A DNA stretch of 31,796 nt, from NCBI GenBank assembly GCA_002314055.1, contig DCBP01000056.1:36185-67980 (forward strand), written 5' to 3'. Below are positions 1 to 7,649 of this stretch, piece after piece. Both the position numbers and the translations under genes were made by a program. Below the pieces are notes generated by a model that worked only from the letters and a program-made list of their open reading frames with translations, searched no databases and was not told the DNA's origin. The DNA is from Prevotella sp. UBA1104 (GTDB lineage Bacteria > Bacteroidota > Bacteroidia > Bacteroidales > Bacteroidaceae). The stretch's first letter is position 1, and every line of letters begins with the position of its first letter.

Positions 1-1
1 G

Positions 2-88
2 AAAGCGACATGTACGCCCGACGAGATATGGACTCCCGCAGACGAAGAAGATAACGAAAAGTATGAGGCAGAGCGCATGGCGCTCTAA
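2..88 (+). pseudogene. Upstream fragment of the strawberry-notch helicase gene, ended by in-frame TAA
   Basis: Reading frame 2 is open from the window edge to a TAA at 86-88. It encodes 28 residues, including EIWTPADEEDNEKYEAERMAL. The same frame continues past the TAA into the large helicase ORF with no gap, so this is the 5' portion of the same ancestral gene, which runs off the left edge. A single substitution (for example CAA to TAA) would explain the break. The first amino acids of the protein lie outside the window. Confidence 0.7.
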
Positions 89-103
89 CAGAAACAGTAT
101 GAG

Positions 104-3100
104 GTGGTGTACAAAGCTCCCAAGAAATCTGTCCTTCAAGAAATATTCATAAAAGGTGAACTGCCGCAGGATGCCTTCGACTATCTCATGATTACTTACT
201 CCCAACTGAAAGATGCCAAACGAGACATGACACGTCTCAACTTCCTCATGGCGTTGTGCGAGCAACATCGTGTGCTGTTCATCTTCGACGAAGCCCACAA
301 AAGCAGCGGAGTGAACGCTGGCAAAGCATCGGTTATCACACAAGGCATAAACATGATTCTTGAGGAAATGCCTCAGACGCAATGTGTATTCCTTTCTGCC
401 ACCTTTGCCAAGCGCCCTGAATGTCTGCTCACCTTCATGAGACGCACGACCCTGAGTGCCTTGGCTACCGAAAATACGCTCAAGGATGCCTTGCATTGTG
501 GTGGAGTGCCCATGCAAGAATACGTTTCGTCTTGTTTGGCTGCCGAAGGGCAAATGATCAGGCGCGAGCACACTGGCGAGAGTTTGCCTACTCCAGTCTA
601 TACATATCTTGATGAAGACCTCGACATACATGGCGAGCAGTTTGACAAGGTGATGTTCTTCTTCCGTGAAATAGTAAAACTCTCTACAATGGTTCGCACA
701 ATGGTTAATCATGCCCTTATGTACAAAGTGCTTCTACCCTTCAACTGCTATCCTACAAGAGCACAACTTTTCTATATCAACAAAGTGTTGTTACTTTCCT
801 TGAAAGCGAAAAAGGTAGCACAAGCCGCCATTGAGAATGTAAGGCAAGGAAGAAGTGTGGTGATTGGTATGAGCGACACGCTTGAGAGTATCGTACAGGA
901 CGTGACAGTGAACGAAGACGGATCAGTTCGTGGCGACATCTCTGCGTTGTTGTTGCGTTTGTTGGAAAAGACGGTTTGTGGAAGCGGCTCTACCAACAGT
1001 GCCAATCGACCTGTTTTTGAAATGGTAGAAGAATGGGAAGAAAAGTCATTGAAGGCAGAAGCCAAAGAGATAAGCGCCTACTACACAAGTATTAAGCAAG
1101 ACATAACCGAAGAGGTGTTTCATCTCCCCGTGTCGCCTATCGACGTAATACGGCAGCTGATAACTGCCGAGAAGTTTGTTGCGCCCAATGGTGAATACCT
1201 AAACATCCGTTTTGAGGAATGTACGGGGCGAGCACACCAACTGGATTATCTCTCGCCTGAGGGCGATGACGACTTCATCAACGCTGTCATCGTGTCAAGA
1301 AAGAAGCGTCACTCTAATCTCATCTTCAATGATTTCCAAAACAACAAGTTAGACGTTATTCTCATCAATGCCTGTGGAGCTATAGGTGCAAGTGCGCACG
1401 CCATTTCCACCGCTGAGGTGCCTGAAGACCAAGTGCGCCAACGCAAGATGCTCATCGTGCAAAACGACCTTGATGTGAACATCGACTTGCAGAAGCGTGG
1501 CCGCATCAACCGAACCGGACAACGTGTCGACTTGCCACCATTGTATGAGTACATCATCACGGCCATACCATCGGAGAAGCGCCTCAATATGATGCTCCGG
1601 GCGAAATTGCGGTCGCTGAGTGCCAACACTGCCGCATGGCAAGACCAAGACCGTGAACAAGCCGACTTTGTGGACATTGACAACAAGTATGGCAATGAGG
1701 TGGCAAAAAAGTATTTGTCTGAACACCCAGAACAAGCAGTGGTCCTCAACCTTACACGCAATATAACTGCAAGCCGGCTGCTCGCACGGAGTGCCATGCT
1801 AAGCGTTGCGGCACAACAGAGCATCGTAGATGACTTGATATCGGGCTACACGACACTTGAGGCTGAACTTCGCCGAATAAACCAATGGGACTTGGAACGC
1901 GAATTCCGTGACTTCGAGGCCGACTTTGTCAGGGAAGAACTTTTTACTACGGCCAAGGCGAAGACAAGGCTCGGCGGGTGCTCCTATCTGACGACATATA
2001 AATGCAAGCAAAAGACATTTCCGTATAGCTATGAAACATTGACTGAACTTTGTAGGAAAGCCAAGGCTGTTTACGGAAATCCATATAAGGAGAACCCTGC
2101 TTTACAGAAACAGGTGAAAGATTATTATGCATACCGCAAAAAGGAGGTTGACCGTCGCTTTAAAGCACGCAGCCAAATGCTGCATGACGGAGCAAGCTGC
2201 GTATTGACAACATATTGCGGTGATGAGAAACAGGCAAATACATGGTTGCAAAAAGCCTGCACGCTTGTTGACAAATGGAGTTCAACAGAATTTGAGGATG
2301 TGAAGGAGCAGAAGCGTGCCAAGCGAATCATGCAAAAACTGGTTTCGTTCTCTAACGAGTACAACCACCTGCTTGACGCAAAAAAACAAGAGATGAAAAA
2401 ATACGAAGAAGAACGGAAAAGGCTTGTCAAGGTCTTGTCAAGAGCAGAAATAGGAAACGGATACGTCATCACTGAGAATGTTGAGGGCGAGGTAATGCCA
2501 CAAAATGGAATTATAAGCGTATTGACAGACATACGATTTGGTAAAGATGAACGATCCAGATTCCTTCCCAGTAAAGTGGAGCTTGTATTTGCATTGACAG
2601 CTGTACACACGGAAATCCGCATCAATTTGGTTCATAATAGCAGTTGGAGCAATTACAAGCGTCTTTGTGATATTTTATATCAAAGTGCTTGGCTGCCGAG
2701 TGCAAGCGTTTGGAACAAGGAGATTGCCCTCTACAACAACAAAACTGTAGAGCGCAAGATCATCACCGGCAACATCCTCGGAGCATACGTTCACCCTGCC
2801 ATCGCAGAACTGAAGCCCCGCTTCATATCTTTCTCACTGAAGAAAAAGAAAGGTGGCAAGGCTCAAACGCAGACAGGACTACTATTGCCGATGGACGAGT
2901 CGAAGATAAGAAAAACGTTGAACACAGTTTCTATACCCCTGCACGAGGGTTTCAAATATGCCACTAATGCTAACACATGTTATACGATAGCCGGCTTGGG
3001 CGTGAACTTCTCGCTGATGCCATACAGTGGTCCGGTGTATGTGGTAAGCGTGAACGACAAGCACTCAAAGGATTTTGAAAAGGACAAGCGGTTTGACGGC

Positions 3101-3964
3101 ATACGCTCTCTGTTCTTTGGCAGTCCGATAAGCTCGATATACGATAAGGAAAAGGGATACAAAGAAAAGCCAAACAAGAAAAAGCGTAAGACGCTTATGC
3201 ACTATCATACTGAACAGTTGCCTTTTGAGTCGGAGCAATTGCAGACCATCATACAGACGCTTGCCCAAATGGATGCCGTGATTGTCGTGCCTCGCGACCA
3301 GATAACTTATGGCGATGTGAAGGAATACGAGTCACGCTCCGAACGCGATGACAACGAGCCCTGGGATGTTCTTGACTGGAAAAATACGGACGAAGTACCC
3401 ATGCCTCCAATAAGGGAGAGCCTCATGTTGCGCATATCTGCGCCAAAAGTTGCAGAGGAGAAGAAGGGGGAACCTGTGTTCAGACATTCCGAACGCTATC
3501 TCCTCGCAAAAGAAACAATGGCACTTGAAGGGTTGCCCCTGCCCCATATACAACGCAGCACAATAGACGCCCTGCGGCGATGCTACATGAAATGGAAAGA
3601 CTATTACCGACTTTCCACAGCAAAAATCAGTCAACAGCAAGAGGTGCAGCCCTCGCTTGTTAAACAGCGCGAGGTGTGCCGTGATTTGCAGCGGGTGATT
3701 GGGAACAAGGCATTTGCCGTAGGGCTTGCCCAAAATGTGAAGACTCTGCTGCAAGACATTCTCGACAGCGAGTATCTTGACACCAACGGACTCTACTTTG
3801 CAAGGTTCGAAGACGAGATGATGTTCATGTCGCCCGAAAAGTCTGCGGCGCAGGCTTTCCTTGATGCCATGCCCTGCTCGGCTACACTGGATGGCATAAA
3901 GAAATGCATAGAAGACTATCTTGAAGACAAAACAGACATTATCAATTCACCAGACAAGTGGTAA
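104..3964 (+). CDS. Strawberry-notch-type SF2 helicase, C-terminal portion (gene probably broken)
   Basis: This is a large helicase-like protein of the strawberry-notch (Sbno) group, found in polyvalent-protein modules of phages and conjugative elements. Visible motifs are Walker B/motif II DEAH (about residues 62-65, FIFDEAHKSSG), motif III SAT (98-100) and a motif VI-like QKRGRINRTGQ near 462-472. The Walker A region and the rest of the N-terminal ATPase lobe would lie upstream of the window. The GTG start at 104 is only a nominal start: the frame is open upstream apart from the TAA at 86-88, and translation from 104 would yield a protein without its P-loop. The C-terminal 800 residues are lysine- and glutamate-rich and I recognise no further domain there. 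The stop lies one base before the ATG of the next gene, so the two are translationally linked. The helicase family is fairly certain; activity of this copy is doubtful. Confidence 0.8.
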   Translation: MVYKAPKKSVLQEIFIKGELPQDAFDYLMITYSQLKDAKRDMTRLNFLMALCEQHRVLFIFDEAHKSSGVNAGKASVITQGINMILEEMPQTQCVFLSATFAKRPECLLTFMRRTTLSALATENTLKDALHCGGVPMQEYVSSCLAAEGQMIRREHTGESLPTPVYTYLDEDLDIHGEQFDKVMFFFREIVKLSTMVRTMVNHALMYKVLLPFNCYPTRAQLFYINKVLLLSLKAKKVAQAAIENVRQGRSVVIGMSDTLESIVQDVTVNEDGSVRGDISALLLRLLEKTVCGSGSTNSANRPVFEMVEEWEEKSLKAEAKEISAYYTSIKQDITEEVFHLPVSPIDVIRQLITAEKFVAPNGEYLNIRFEECTGRAHQLDYLSPEGDDDFINAVIVSRKKRHSNLIFNDFQNNKLDVILINACGAIGASAHAISTAEVPEDQVRQRKMLIVQNDLDVNIDLQKRGRINRTGQRVDLPPLYEYIITAIPSEKRLNMMLRAKLRSLSANTAAWQDQDREQADFVDIDNKYGNEVAKKYLSEHPEQAVVLNLTRNITASRLLARSAMLSVAAQQSIVDDLISGYTTLEAELRRINQWDLEREFRDFEADFVREELFTTAKAKTRLGGCSYLTTYKCKQKTFPYSYETLTELCRKAKAVYGNPYKENPALQKQVKDYYAYRKKEVDRRFKARSQMLHDGASCVLTTYCGDEKQANTWLQKACTLVDKWSSTEFEDVKEQKRAKRIMQKLVSFSNEYNHLLDAKKQEMKKYEEERKRLVKVLSRAEIGNGYVITENVEGEVMPQNGIISVLTDIRFGKDERSRFLPSKVELVFALTAVHTEIRINLVHNSSWSNYKRLCDILYQSAWLPSASVWNKEIALYNNKTVERKIITGNILGAYVHPAIAELKPRFISFSLKKKKGGKAQTQTGLLLPMDESKIRKTLNTVSIPLHEGFKYATNANTCYTIAGLGVNFSLMPYSGPVYVVSVNDKHSKDFEKDKRFDGIRSLFFGSPISSIYDKEKGYKEKPNKKKRKTLMHYHTEQLPFESEQLQTIIQTLAQMDAVIVVPRDQITYGDVKEYESRSERDDNEPWDVLDWKNTDEVPMPPIRESLMLRISAPKVAEEKKGEPVFRHSERYLLAKETMALEGLPLPHIQRSTIDALRRCYMKWKDYYRLSTAKISQQQEVQPSLVKQREVCRDLQRVIGNKAFAVGLAQNVKTLLQDILDSEYLDTNGLYFARFEDEMMFMSPEKSAAQAFLDAMPCSATLDGIKKCIEDYLEDKTDIINSPDKW

Positions 3965-3965
3965 T

Positions 3966-4613
3966 ATGAGCTATATAGGTATTATAGGTGCAAAAAGACT
4001 TGACGACAGCAATGCTTCGTTAGGTCTTGTCGAGGCAAAAAAAATGGCTGTCCGACTGCTTCGCTGCAGCACGGATATGCGCATGATAAAACAACAGACA
4101 GGTTGGAAAATGGGTGTAGACGGCAAATGGCGGTATGAAGTGGCAGACCCTTTCCACAAGACAACCGAAATAGAAGACCATATGAAACGCCATTTTGGCG
4201 AACCCATCAACATACGTCTGTGCATGCACGACGTCACATTGCTTACGGCCTATCCTGCTTTCGGAAGACTCCGTCTGTTCGCAAAATATACCCATATGAA
4301 GAAGTATGCAGGATATTTCGACCCCGAAAGGTATGGTATGATGATTTGCATGGGCACACTCAATTCTCCGTTCAAATACCAGACCGAAGGTGTGTTGCTG
4401 CACGAGGTGCAGAATCTTATACAAGAGGAAGAGGATTTTGCCCGTGGTGGAAACCTGTCACAAGGCAGAAGGCGATATTTGAGACAGGCTGGCGAGGTGG
4501 AAGCGCGAAACGTGTGCATCAGGCATTCGATGGGTCCTGAACAGCGCCGCTCGTCATTGCGGACAGACACGCAGGATGTGCCTGACGCAGAACAAATAAT
4601 AGAGTTTTGGTAA
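3966..4613 (+). CDS. LPD23-like polyvalent-protein-associated domain protein
   Basis: This 215-residue protein resembles large polyvalent protein-associated domain 23, usually fused into giant proteins carried by phages and conjugative elements. The pattern seen is an N-terminal TGW....DGKWRYEV block, then LLHEVQNLIQ, EEEDFARGG and AGEVEARNV, then RRSSLRTDTQDV. In relatives as I know them the core usually reads HEVQH or HEIQH, a possible zincin-like HExxH; here the second His is Asn. I chose the ATG at 3966 because it lies one base after the helicase stop; an earlier ATG at 3921 would overlap the helicase gene. It is probably the C-terminal segment of a former fusion protein or a separate subunit of the same module. 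The domain match is from memory of the motif pattern; enzymatic activity is unproven. Confidence 0.7.
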   Translation: MSYIGIIGAKRLDDSNASLGLVEAKKMAVRLLRCSTDMRMIKQQTGWKMGVDGKWRYEVADPFHKTTEIEDHMKRHFGEPINIRLCMHDVTLLTAYPAFGRLRLFAKYTHMKKYAGYFDPERYGMMICMGTLNSPFKYQTEGVLLHEVQNLIQEEEDFARGGNLSQGRRRYLRQAGEVEARNVCIRHSMGPEQRRSSLRTDTQDVPDAEQIIEFW

Positions 4614-4652
4614 AATTTACTGTTAGTGGATTTTTCGTAAATATATGAAGGT

Positions 4653-5600
4653 ATGACAATAGCTGAATGTTTAGGAAACGTATCTTTCAATGAGATTGAA
4701 GAAATCTTATGGGATGTTTATGGAATGGGGGCCAACTTTACCCCATTCCTTAAAATGACTTATGACCGAGTTTGCCATCAGACTGGTATTTCTGAGCATA
4801 CTCACGTGATAGTCCAAAAAGTTGACGGTTCCTTGGACACTTTGGGCGTGAAGATTATCATGCCTGAAGAATTCCAAAATGACTCTTTGGAAAACATTGG
4901 AAAATACAGTGTTATAATCAGGACCAAAGAGGAACAACCTTATATGTCCAATATAGCCGCAGGCATATTAGAAGCTATTATCAGGCACAATCTTAAAAGA
5001 GTGTTGGAACCCTTTCATAGTTTTGACATTAGACAGAAGACTAAAGTTTACAAGCTGGCAACTTTTGTAAATGACCAACTTACAAAATATTTATTACCAA
5101 AAGGGTGCGTTCCTGCAGAATGCTCAGAAAAAGGTCTTTATAAAATGATTCGGAAGGAACACTGTCGATACATTGCCCTTCTGAAGCTATGCTTATTTAA
5201 TAGAGTTCACAACATCTATGCTCGATACAAACAAATATGTAAGACCAAATTCTTAATCAGAAAACTTTGCCACAACAACTGTCAAGGATTGAATGAAAAA
5301 GATTTTAAATGGTTATATAACAAATCATACATATCCGAAATAGAGTATGTCAGCTTTGCTTTTGGCAAAATAAAGAGAATGGATTACATCAAAGAATTGA
5401 TAGAGATGTTCAAGCTTCCTATTTCGGGTTGGAACGGTTCCTTAATCCTTACTAGAACTTCTTCTAAACATCCGTTGTCTGCCGATGAAAAGAATAAGTT
5501 AAAAGAAATCATTATCGGACTTGGTGGAAATGGCGATATGTGGTATCAATCGTATGATGAGAATTTAAAAGAAGAACTGTATTTACTAATTGTGAAATGA
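4653..5600 (+). CDS. Hypothetical protein, 315 aa
   Basis: I do not recognise this protein. It is soluble-looking, without a signal peptide or clear membrane segment. It has a basic, cysteine-containing central region (about residues 165-215, with KLCLFNRVHNIYARYKQICK) and a C-terminal part that resembles a small alpha/beta repeat (GLNEKDFKWLYNK, LSADEKNKLKEIIIGLGG). The ATG at 4653 is preceded by a weak purine stretch (ATGAAGG). It lies 39 bp after the LPD23-like gene on the same strand and converges with the phosphoesterase gene, from which it is separated by a 12-bp-stem hairpin. Base composition is more AT-rich than the helicase gene, which suggests a different origin. It may be cargo of the mobile element or part of the neighbouring island. 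Confidence 0.65.
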   Translation: MTIAECLGNVSFNEIEEILWDVYGMGANFTPFLKMTYDRVCHQTGISEHTHVIVQKVDGSLDTLGVKIIMPEEFQNDSLENIGKYSVIIRTKEEQPYMSNIAAGILEAIIRHNLKRVLEPFHSFDIRQKTKVYKLATFVNDQLTKYLLPKGCVPAECSEKGLYKMIRKEHCRYIALLKLCLFNRVHNIYARYKQICKTKFLIRKLCHNNCQGLNEKDFKWLYNKSYISEIEYVSFAFGKIKRMDYIKELIEMFKLPISGWNGSLILTRTSSKHPLSADEKNKLKEIIIGLGGNGDMWYQSYDENLKEELYLLIVK

Positions 5601-5604
5601 CTTG

Positions 5605-5649
5605 ATAAGAAATGAGCCCAGTCATTGATAGACCAAACTCATTTCTTAT
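5605..5649. terminator. Bidirectional hairpin between convergent genes
   Basis: A perfect 12-bp inverted repeat, ATAAGAAATGAG (5605-5616) and CTCATTTCTTAT (5638-5649), with a 21-base loop and a short T-run after the right arm. It lies just after the 315-aa gene stop and covers the stop codon of the convergent phosphoesterase gene (5646-5648), so it can serve both transcripts. Confidence 0.7.
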
Positions 5650-6215
5650 TTTCGGAGGTCATCGAACTGTGAGACATTATAATACTCTGTATAGACACCA
5701 CCCTTGCTTTTGTTTCCACAAGAATGAGCATGCCCAAAGATATGGAAATGGGGATGGCGCTGATATACTTCCATCAATAAAGGTAAACTTCCCCTACCAT
5801 CATCAAGGATTCCCTCTGGTGGAATATGGGTAATCAGAAAATCTATATTGGTAGCAAGGTGGACGTTTAAGCTCTTATTTTGCAAACTCCTCATAGAGAT
5901 ATTGCCAAACTTAATTCCATCAAACTCGTAGCAAGTATCATGGAGGAAGACTATCTCCCTTGGCAGCAGTAGTTTGGCTTGCTCCGGTCTATCCTCTAAG
6001 AGCAACTCATGATTGCCAGCCACAAAAATATAAAGTTTGGCAGGATGGCTTAACAACCAGGAAAAGAAGTCATCCATGCCATCCTTGCCAAAGCCAGACA
6101 CTACATCGCCTGCACAAAGCAGGATGTCAGCTTCTCCTGGAATATGAAGTCGATTGTGCATCCCATGGGTGTCTGAGAAGGCAAAAATCCGATGTTCCTT
6201 ATAGTTGAATAGCAT
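5646..6215 (-). CDS. Calcineurin-like metallophosphoesterase
   Basis: A 189-residue protein with all five metal-binding blocks of the calcineurin-like (MPE) superfamily: FSDTHG (D15, H17), GDVV (36-37), GNHE (67-70), THIPP (H130) and FGHAH (161-164). These enzymes use two metal ions to hydrolyse phosphomono- or phosphodiesters. The length and the single-domain build suit the small bacterial branch related to the MPP 239FB group, whose substrates are poorly defined. I chose the ATG at 6215, which leaves 17 bp to the upstream gene; a start at 6302 would run 70 bp into the nuclease gene and add residues before the beta strand that normally opens the domain. It is the last gene of a four-gene leftward operon behind the PLD-like nuclease. 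Family is certain, substrate unknown. Confidence 0.88.
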   Translation of the reverse strand: MLFNYKEHRIFAFSDTHGMHNRLHIPGEADILLCAGDVVSGFGKDGMDDFFSWLLSHPAKLYIFVAGNHELLLEDRPEQAKLLLPREIVFLHDTCYEFDGIKFGNISMRSLQNKSLNVHLATNIDFLITHIPPEGILDDGRGSLPLLMEVYQRHPHFHIFGHAHSCGNKSKGGVYTEYYNVSQFDDLRK

Positions 6216-6232
6216 AAACCTAATCTTATAAA

Positions 6233-6766
6233 TTAATACTTCAATGGCGAATCTGGGCAGAATCTTTTCCGTCCGCATTTTTTGCAATGGCTTCCATTCC
6301 ATACAAAGTCAAACTGGTTGATGGCTTGCTCCACGAAAGAAGGGTCATTGGTTAGGACACCAGCCTCGAAATTTCTATTTGTCTCTCCCTTCATGCCAAT
6401 GCCTGCACCTGTAAGGTTGGCAGACCCAATATAGACCGTCTCCAAGTCAAAGATGACCATCTTGAAATGTACCCTTGGGCACAAGACCCTCTCCAAACGT
6501 TTGGCAAGAATCGGATATTCGTCAAAGTCCTTGCGAAAGTTAGGGCCTGGTTCCTTGGCATGGATTAACCGAACCTCCACTCCACGCTCAATTAATCGAG
6601 AAATGACTTTGAGGAATGGTACGGTGATGGAACCGCTTTTTACATACAAGTCCTTGATGTCTGCAGTCCCTATCCAAAGATGATGCTTCACATTCGCTAT
6701 CTTGGCGATGACATCGGTATAATGTTCACCATTGCTTATGTATTTGTAATACGTAGTTTCTGACAT
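6233..6766 (-). CDS. Phospholipase D-like (single HKD) nuclease-type protein with C-terminal cysteine knuckle
   Basis: A 177-residue protein with one HKD motif: H100, K102, D107 in the block HFKMVIFD, followed by the typical GSANLTGAG (about 114-122) and the acidic residue of NRNFEAG (E134). A single motif implies a dimer, as in Nuc-type nucleases and the BfiI catalytic domain. The upstream part has the family's alternating strand-helix pattern (LWIGTADIKDL, VEVRLIHA). The tail after about residue 158 carries CKKCGRKRFC, a possible zinc knuckle uncommon in minimal PLD nucleases. I prefer the ATG at 6766; a start at 6820 would overlap the preceding gene by 16 bp. It lies 38 bp behind the 134-aa gene and 17 bp before the phosphoesterase gene. 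Nuclease action is inferred from size and family; a phosphatidyl transferase role is unlikely. Confidence 0.85.
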   Translation of the reverse strand: MSETTYYKYISNGEHYTDVIAKIANVKHHLWIGTADIKDLYVKSGSITVPFLKVISRLIERGVEVRLIHAKEPGPNFRKDFDEYPILAKRLERVLCPRVHFKMVIFDLETVYIGSANLTGAGIGMKGETNRNFEAGVLTNDPSFVEQAINQFDFVWNGSHCKKCGRKRFCPDSPLKY

Positions 6767-6804
6767 TTTTATTTCATTGTTTAAGTGATACGAAACCTGT
6801 TTTC

Positions 6805-7209
6805 TTATTTTTCCTTGCAAACTTTATAAACATCAAACCATAATCCATGCAACAGGTCAAGCAGTTTGATTTTATCGTCTGAAGATATGGGTAGGCCAGC
6901 AATGTCGTTTGGCTCAAAGCTGATGGATGTGACTTCATTTTTAAGCTCTAGCAAGAGCATATACATTCGTTTCTCCAAGTATTGTTTCAACCATGAGAGT
7001 CCATCAAAATCACAAATTGGAATTTTGATAGTTGATACACATTTTTGTTTCTTTTCACCTGTCACTGAGTACAAATTCGCAAACCATACATCACCAAAAC
7101 CAACACTCAAACTGAGCTCTATGCTATATGTCTTTCCCATATAGGAAAAAACATACTCACTTTGAGCTTCATCACCTGTGTCAAAGTCAACCCATTGATT
7201 CATCTTCAT
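6805..7209 (-). CDS. Hypothetical protein, 134 aa
   Basis: I do not recognise this protein. It looks like a small soluble alpha/beta protein: beta-rich N-terminal half (YVFSYMGKTYSIELSLSVGF), an aspartate-containing link and two predicted helices in the C-terminal half (LSWLKQYLEKRMYMLLLELK; KIKLLDLLHGLWFDVYK). No catalytic motif or membrane segment is visible. It is the second gene of the leftward operon, 29 bp after the 89-aa gene and ahead of the PLD-like gene, so a role with that nuclease (adaptor, inhibitor or sensor) is possible but speculative. The start at 7209 is the first ATG; another is at 7203. Confidence 0.6.
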   Translation of the reverse strand: MKMNQWVDFDTGDEAQSEYVFSYMGKTYSIELSLSVGFGDVWFANLYSVTGEKKQKCVSTIKIPICDFDGLSWLKQYLEKRMYMLLLELKNEVTSISFEPNDIAGLPISSDDKIKLLDLLHGLWFDVYKVCKEK

Positions 7210-7238
7210 ATGCTTGAATGATTAACAATAGTTGTTCT

Positions 7239-7508
7239 TCATTTGTGCCCAATGTATCCTGTACAAGATTCCCCTTTGTTGTGTCCATAAATGATTGTGA
7301 CACAGACATCAGTTGAGTCAGTTCTCCCATCAGTAAAGGATATTTTTACTGAGGTGACTATTCGCATAGACACCTTATTACATTTAGTCCAATCCACCAG
7401 AGTGTATTGCTTAAAAGATTGGCAGATTGCCTCTGCCCTGCTCTCTCCTTTCATTGGAAAGGAATAAATACGGCGCTTTACAGATAGTCCATATTTTGTT
7501 TGTTCCAT
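7239..7508 (-). CDS. Small hypothetical protein, 89 aa, first gene of the leftward operon
   Basis: I do not recognise this protein. It is basic in its first half (SVKRRIYSFPMKGESRAEAI) and has four cysteines, at C29 and C43 in the first half and in two strand-like blocks near the end (VCVTIIYG, ESCTGYIG). No signal peptide is evident. It is the promoter-proximal gene of a four-gene operon with close spacing and stands divergent to the WYL regulator gene over 141 bp, the usual place for a target of such a regulator. It could be a small sensor or toxin-like component, but nothing in the sequence decides this. Confidence 0.55.
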   Translation of the reverse strand: MEQTKYGLSVKRRIYSFPMKGESRAEAICQSFKQYTLVDWTKCNKVSMRIVTSVKISFTDGRTDSTDVCVTIIYGHNKGESCTGYIGHK

Positions 7509-7562
7509 AATTTCATTTACTTTACATTTTTAGTGCTAAGTTAGTCTGAACATAAGAAAAAT

Positions 7563-7573
7563 AGTGTCACACT
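7563..7573. promoter_or_regulatory. Short palindrome in the divergent promoter region, possible operator
   Basis: AGTGTCACACT is a perfect odd-centred palindrome (5-bp arms) lying in the 141-bp space between the WYL regulator and the divergent operon. Its placement upstream of both genes would suit an operator for a dimeric regulator. The arms are short, so chance cannot be excluded. Confidence 0.3.
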
Positions 7574-7617
7574 TTAGATTTTTTATAACCTGTGCAACTG
7601 TTTTTCCCACTTTTCGT

Positions 7618-7625
7618 TACCTTTG
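7618..7625 (+). promoter_or_regulatory. Bacteroidota-type -7 box for the WYL regulator gene
   Basis: TACCTTTG fits the TAnnTTTG -7 consensus of Bacteroidota promoters. It sits 25 bp before the preferred ATG at 7650, giving a leader of under 20 bases. I see no clear -33 TTTG at the usual spacing. The bases that follow, TGCCAGAATTTA, recur twice in the HAD promoter region near 10.7 kb. Confidence 0.5.
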
Positions 7626-7649
7626 TGCCAGAATTTAAAAGAATCGAAT

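Noticed and set aside
1309..1824. 171-codon minus-strand ORF inside the helicase gene
   Set aside because: It is a shadow of the helicase reading frame, with low-complexity Ser/Arg/Cys content and no start signal.
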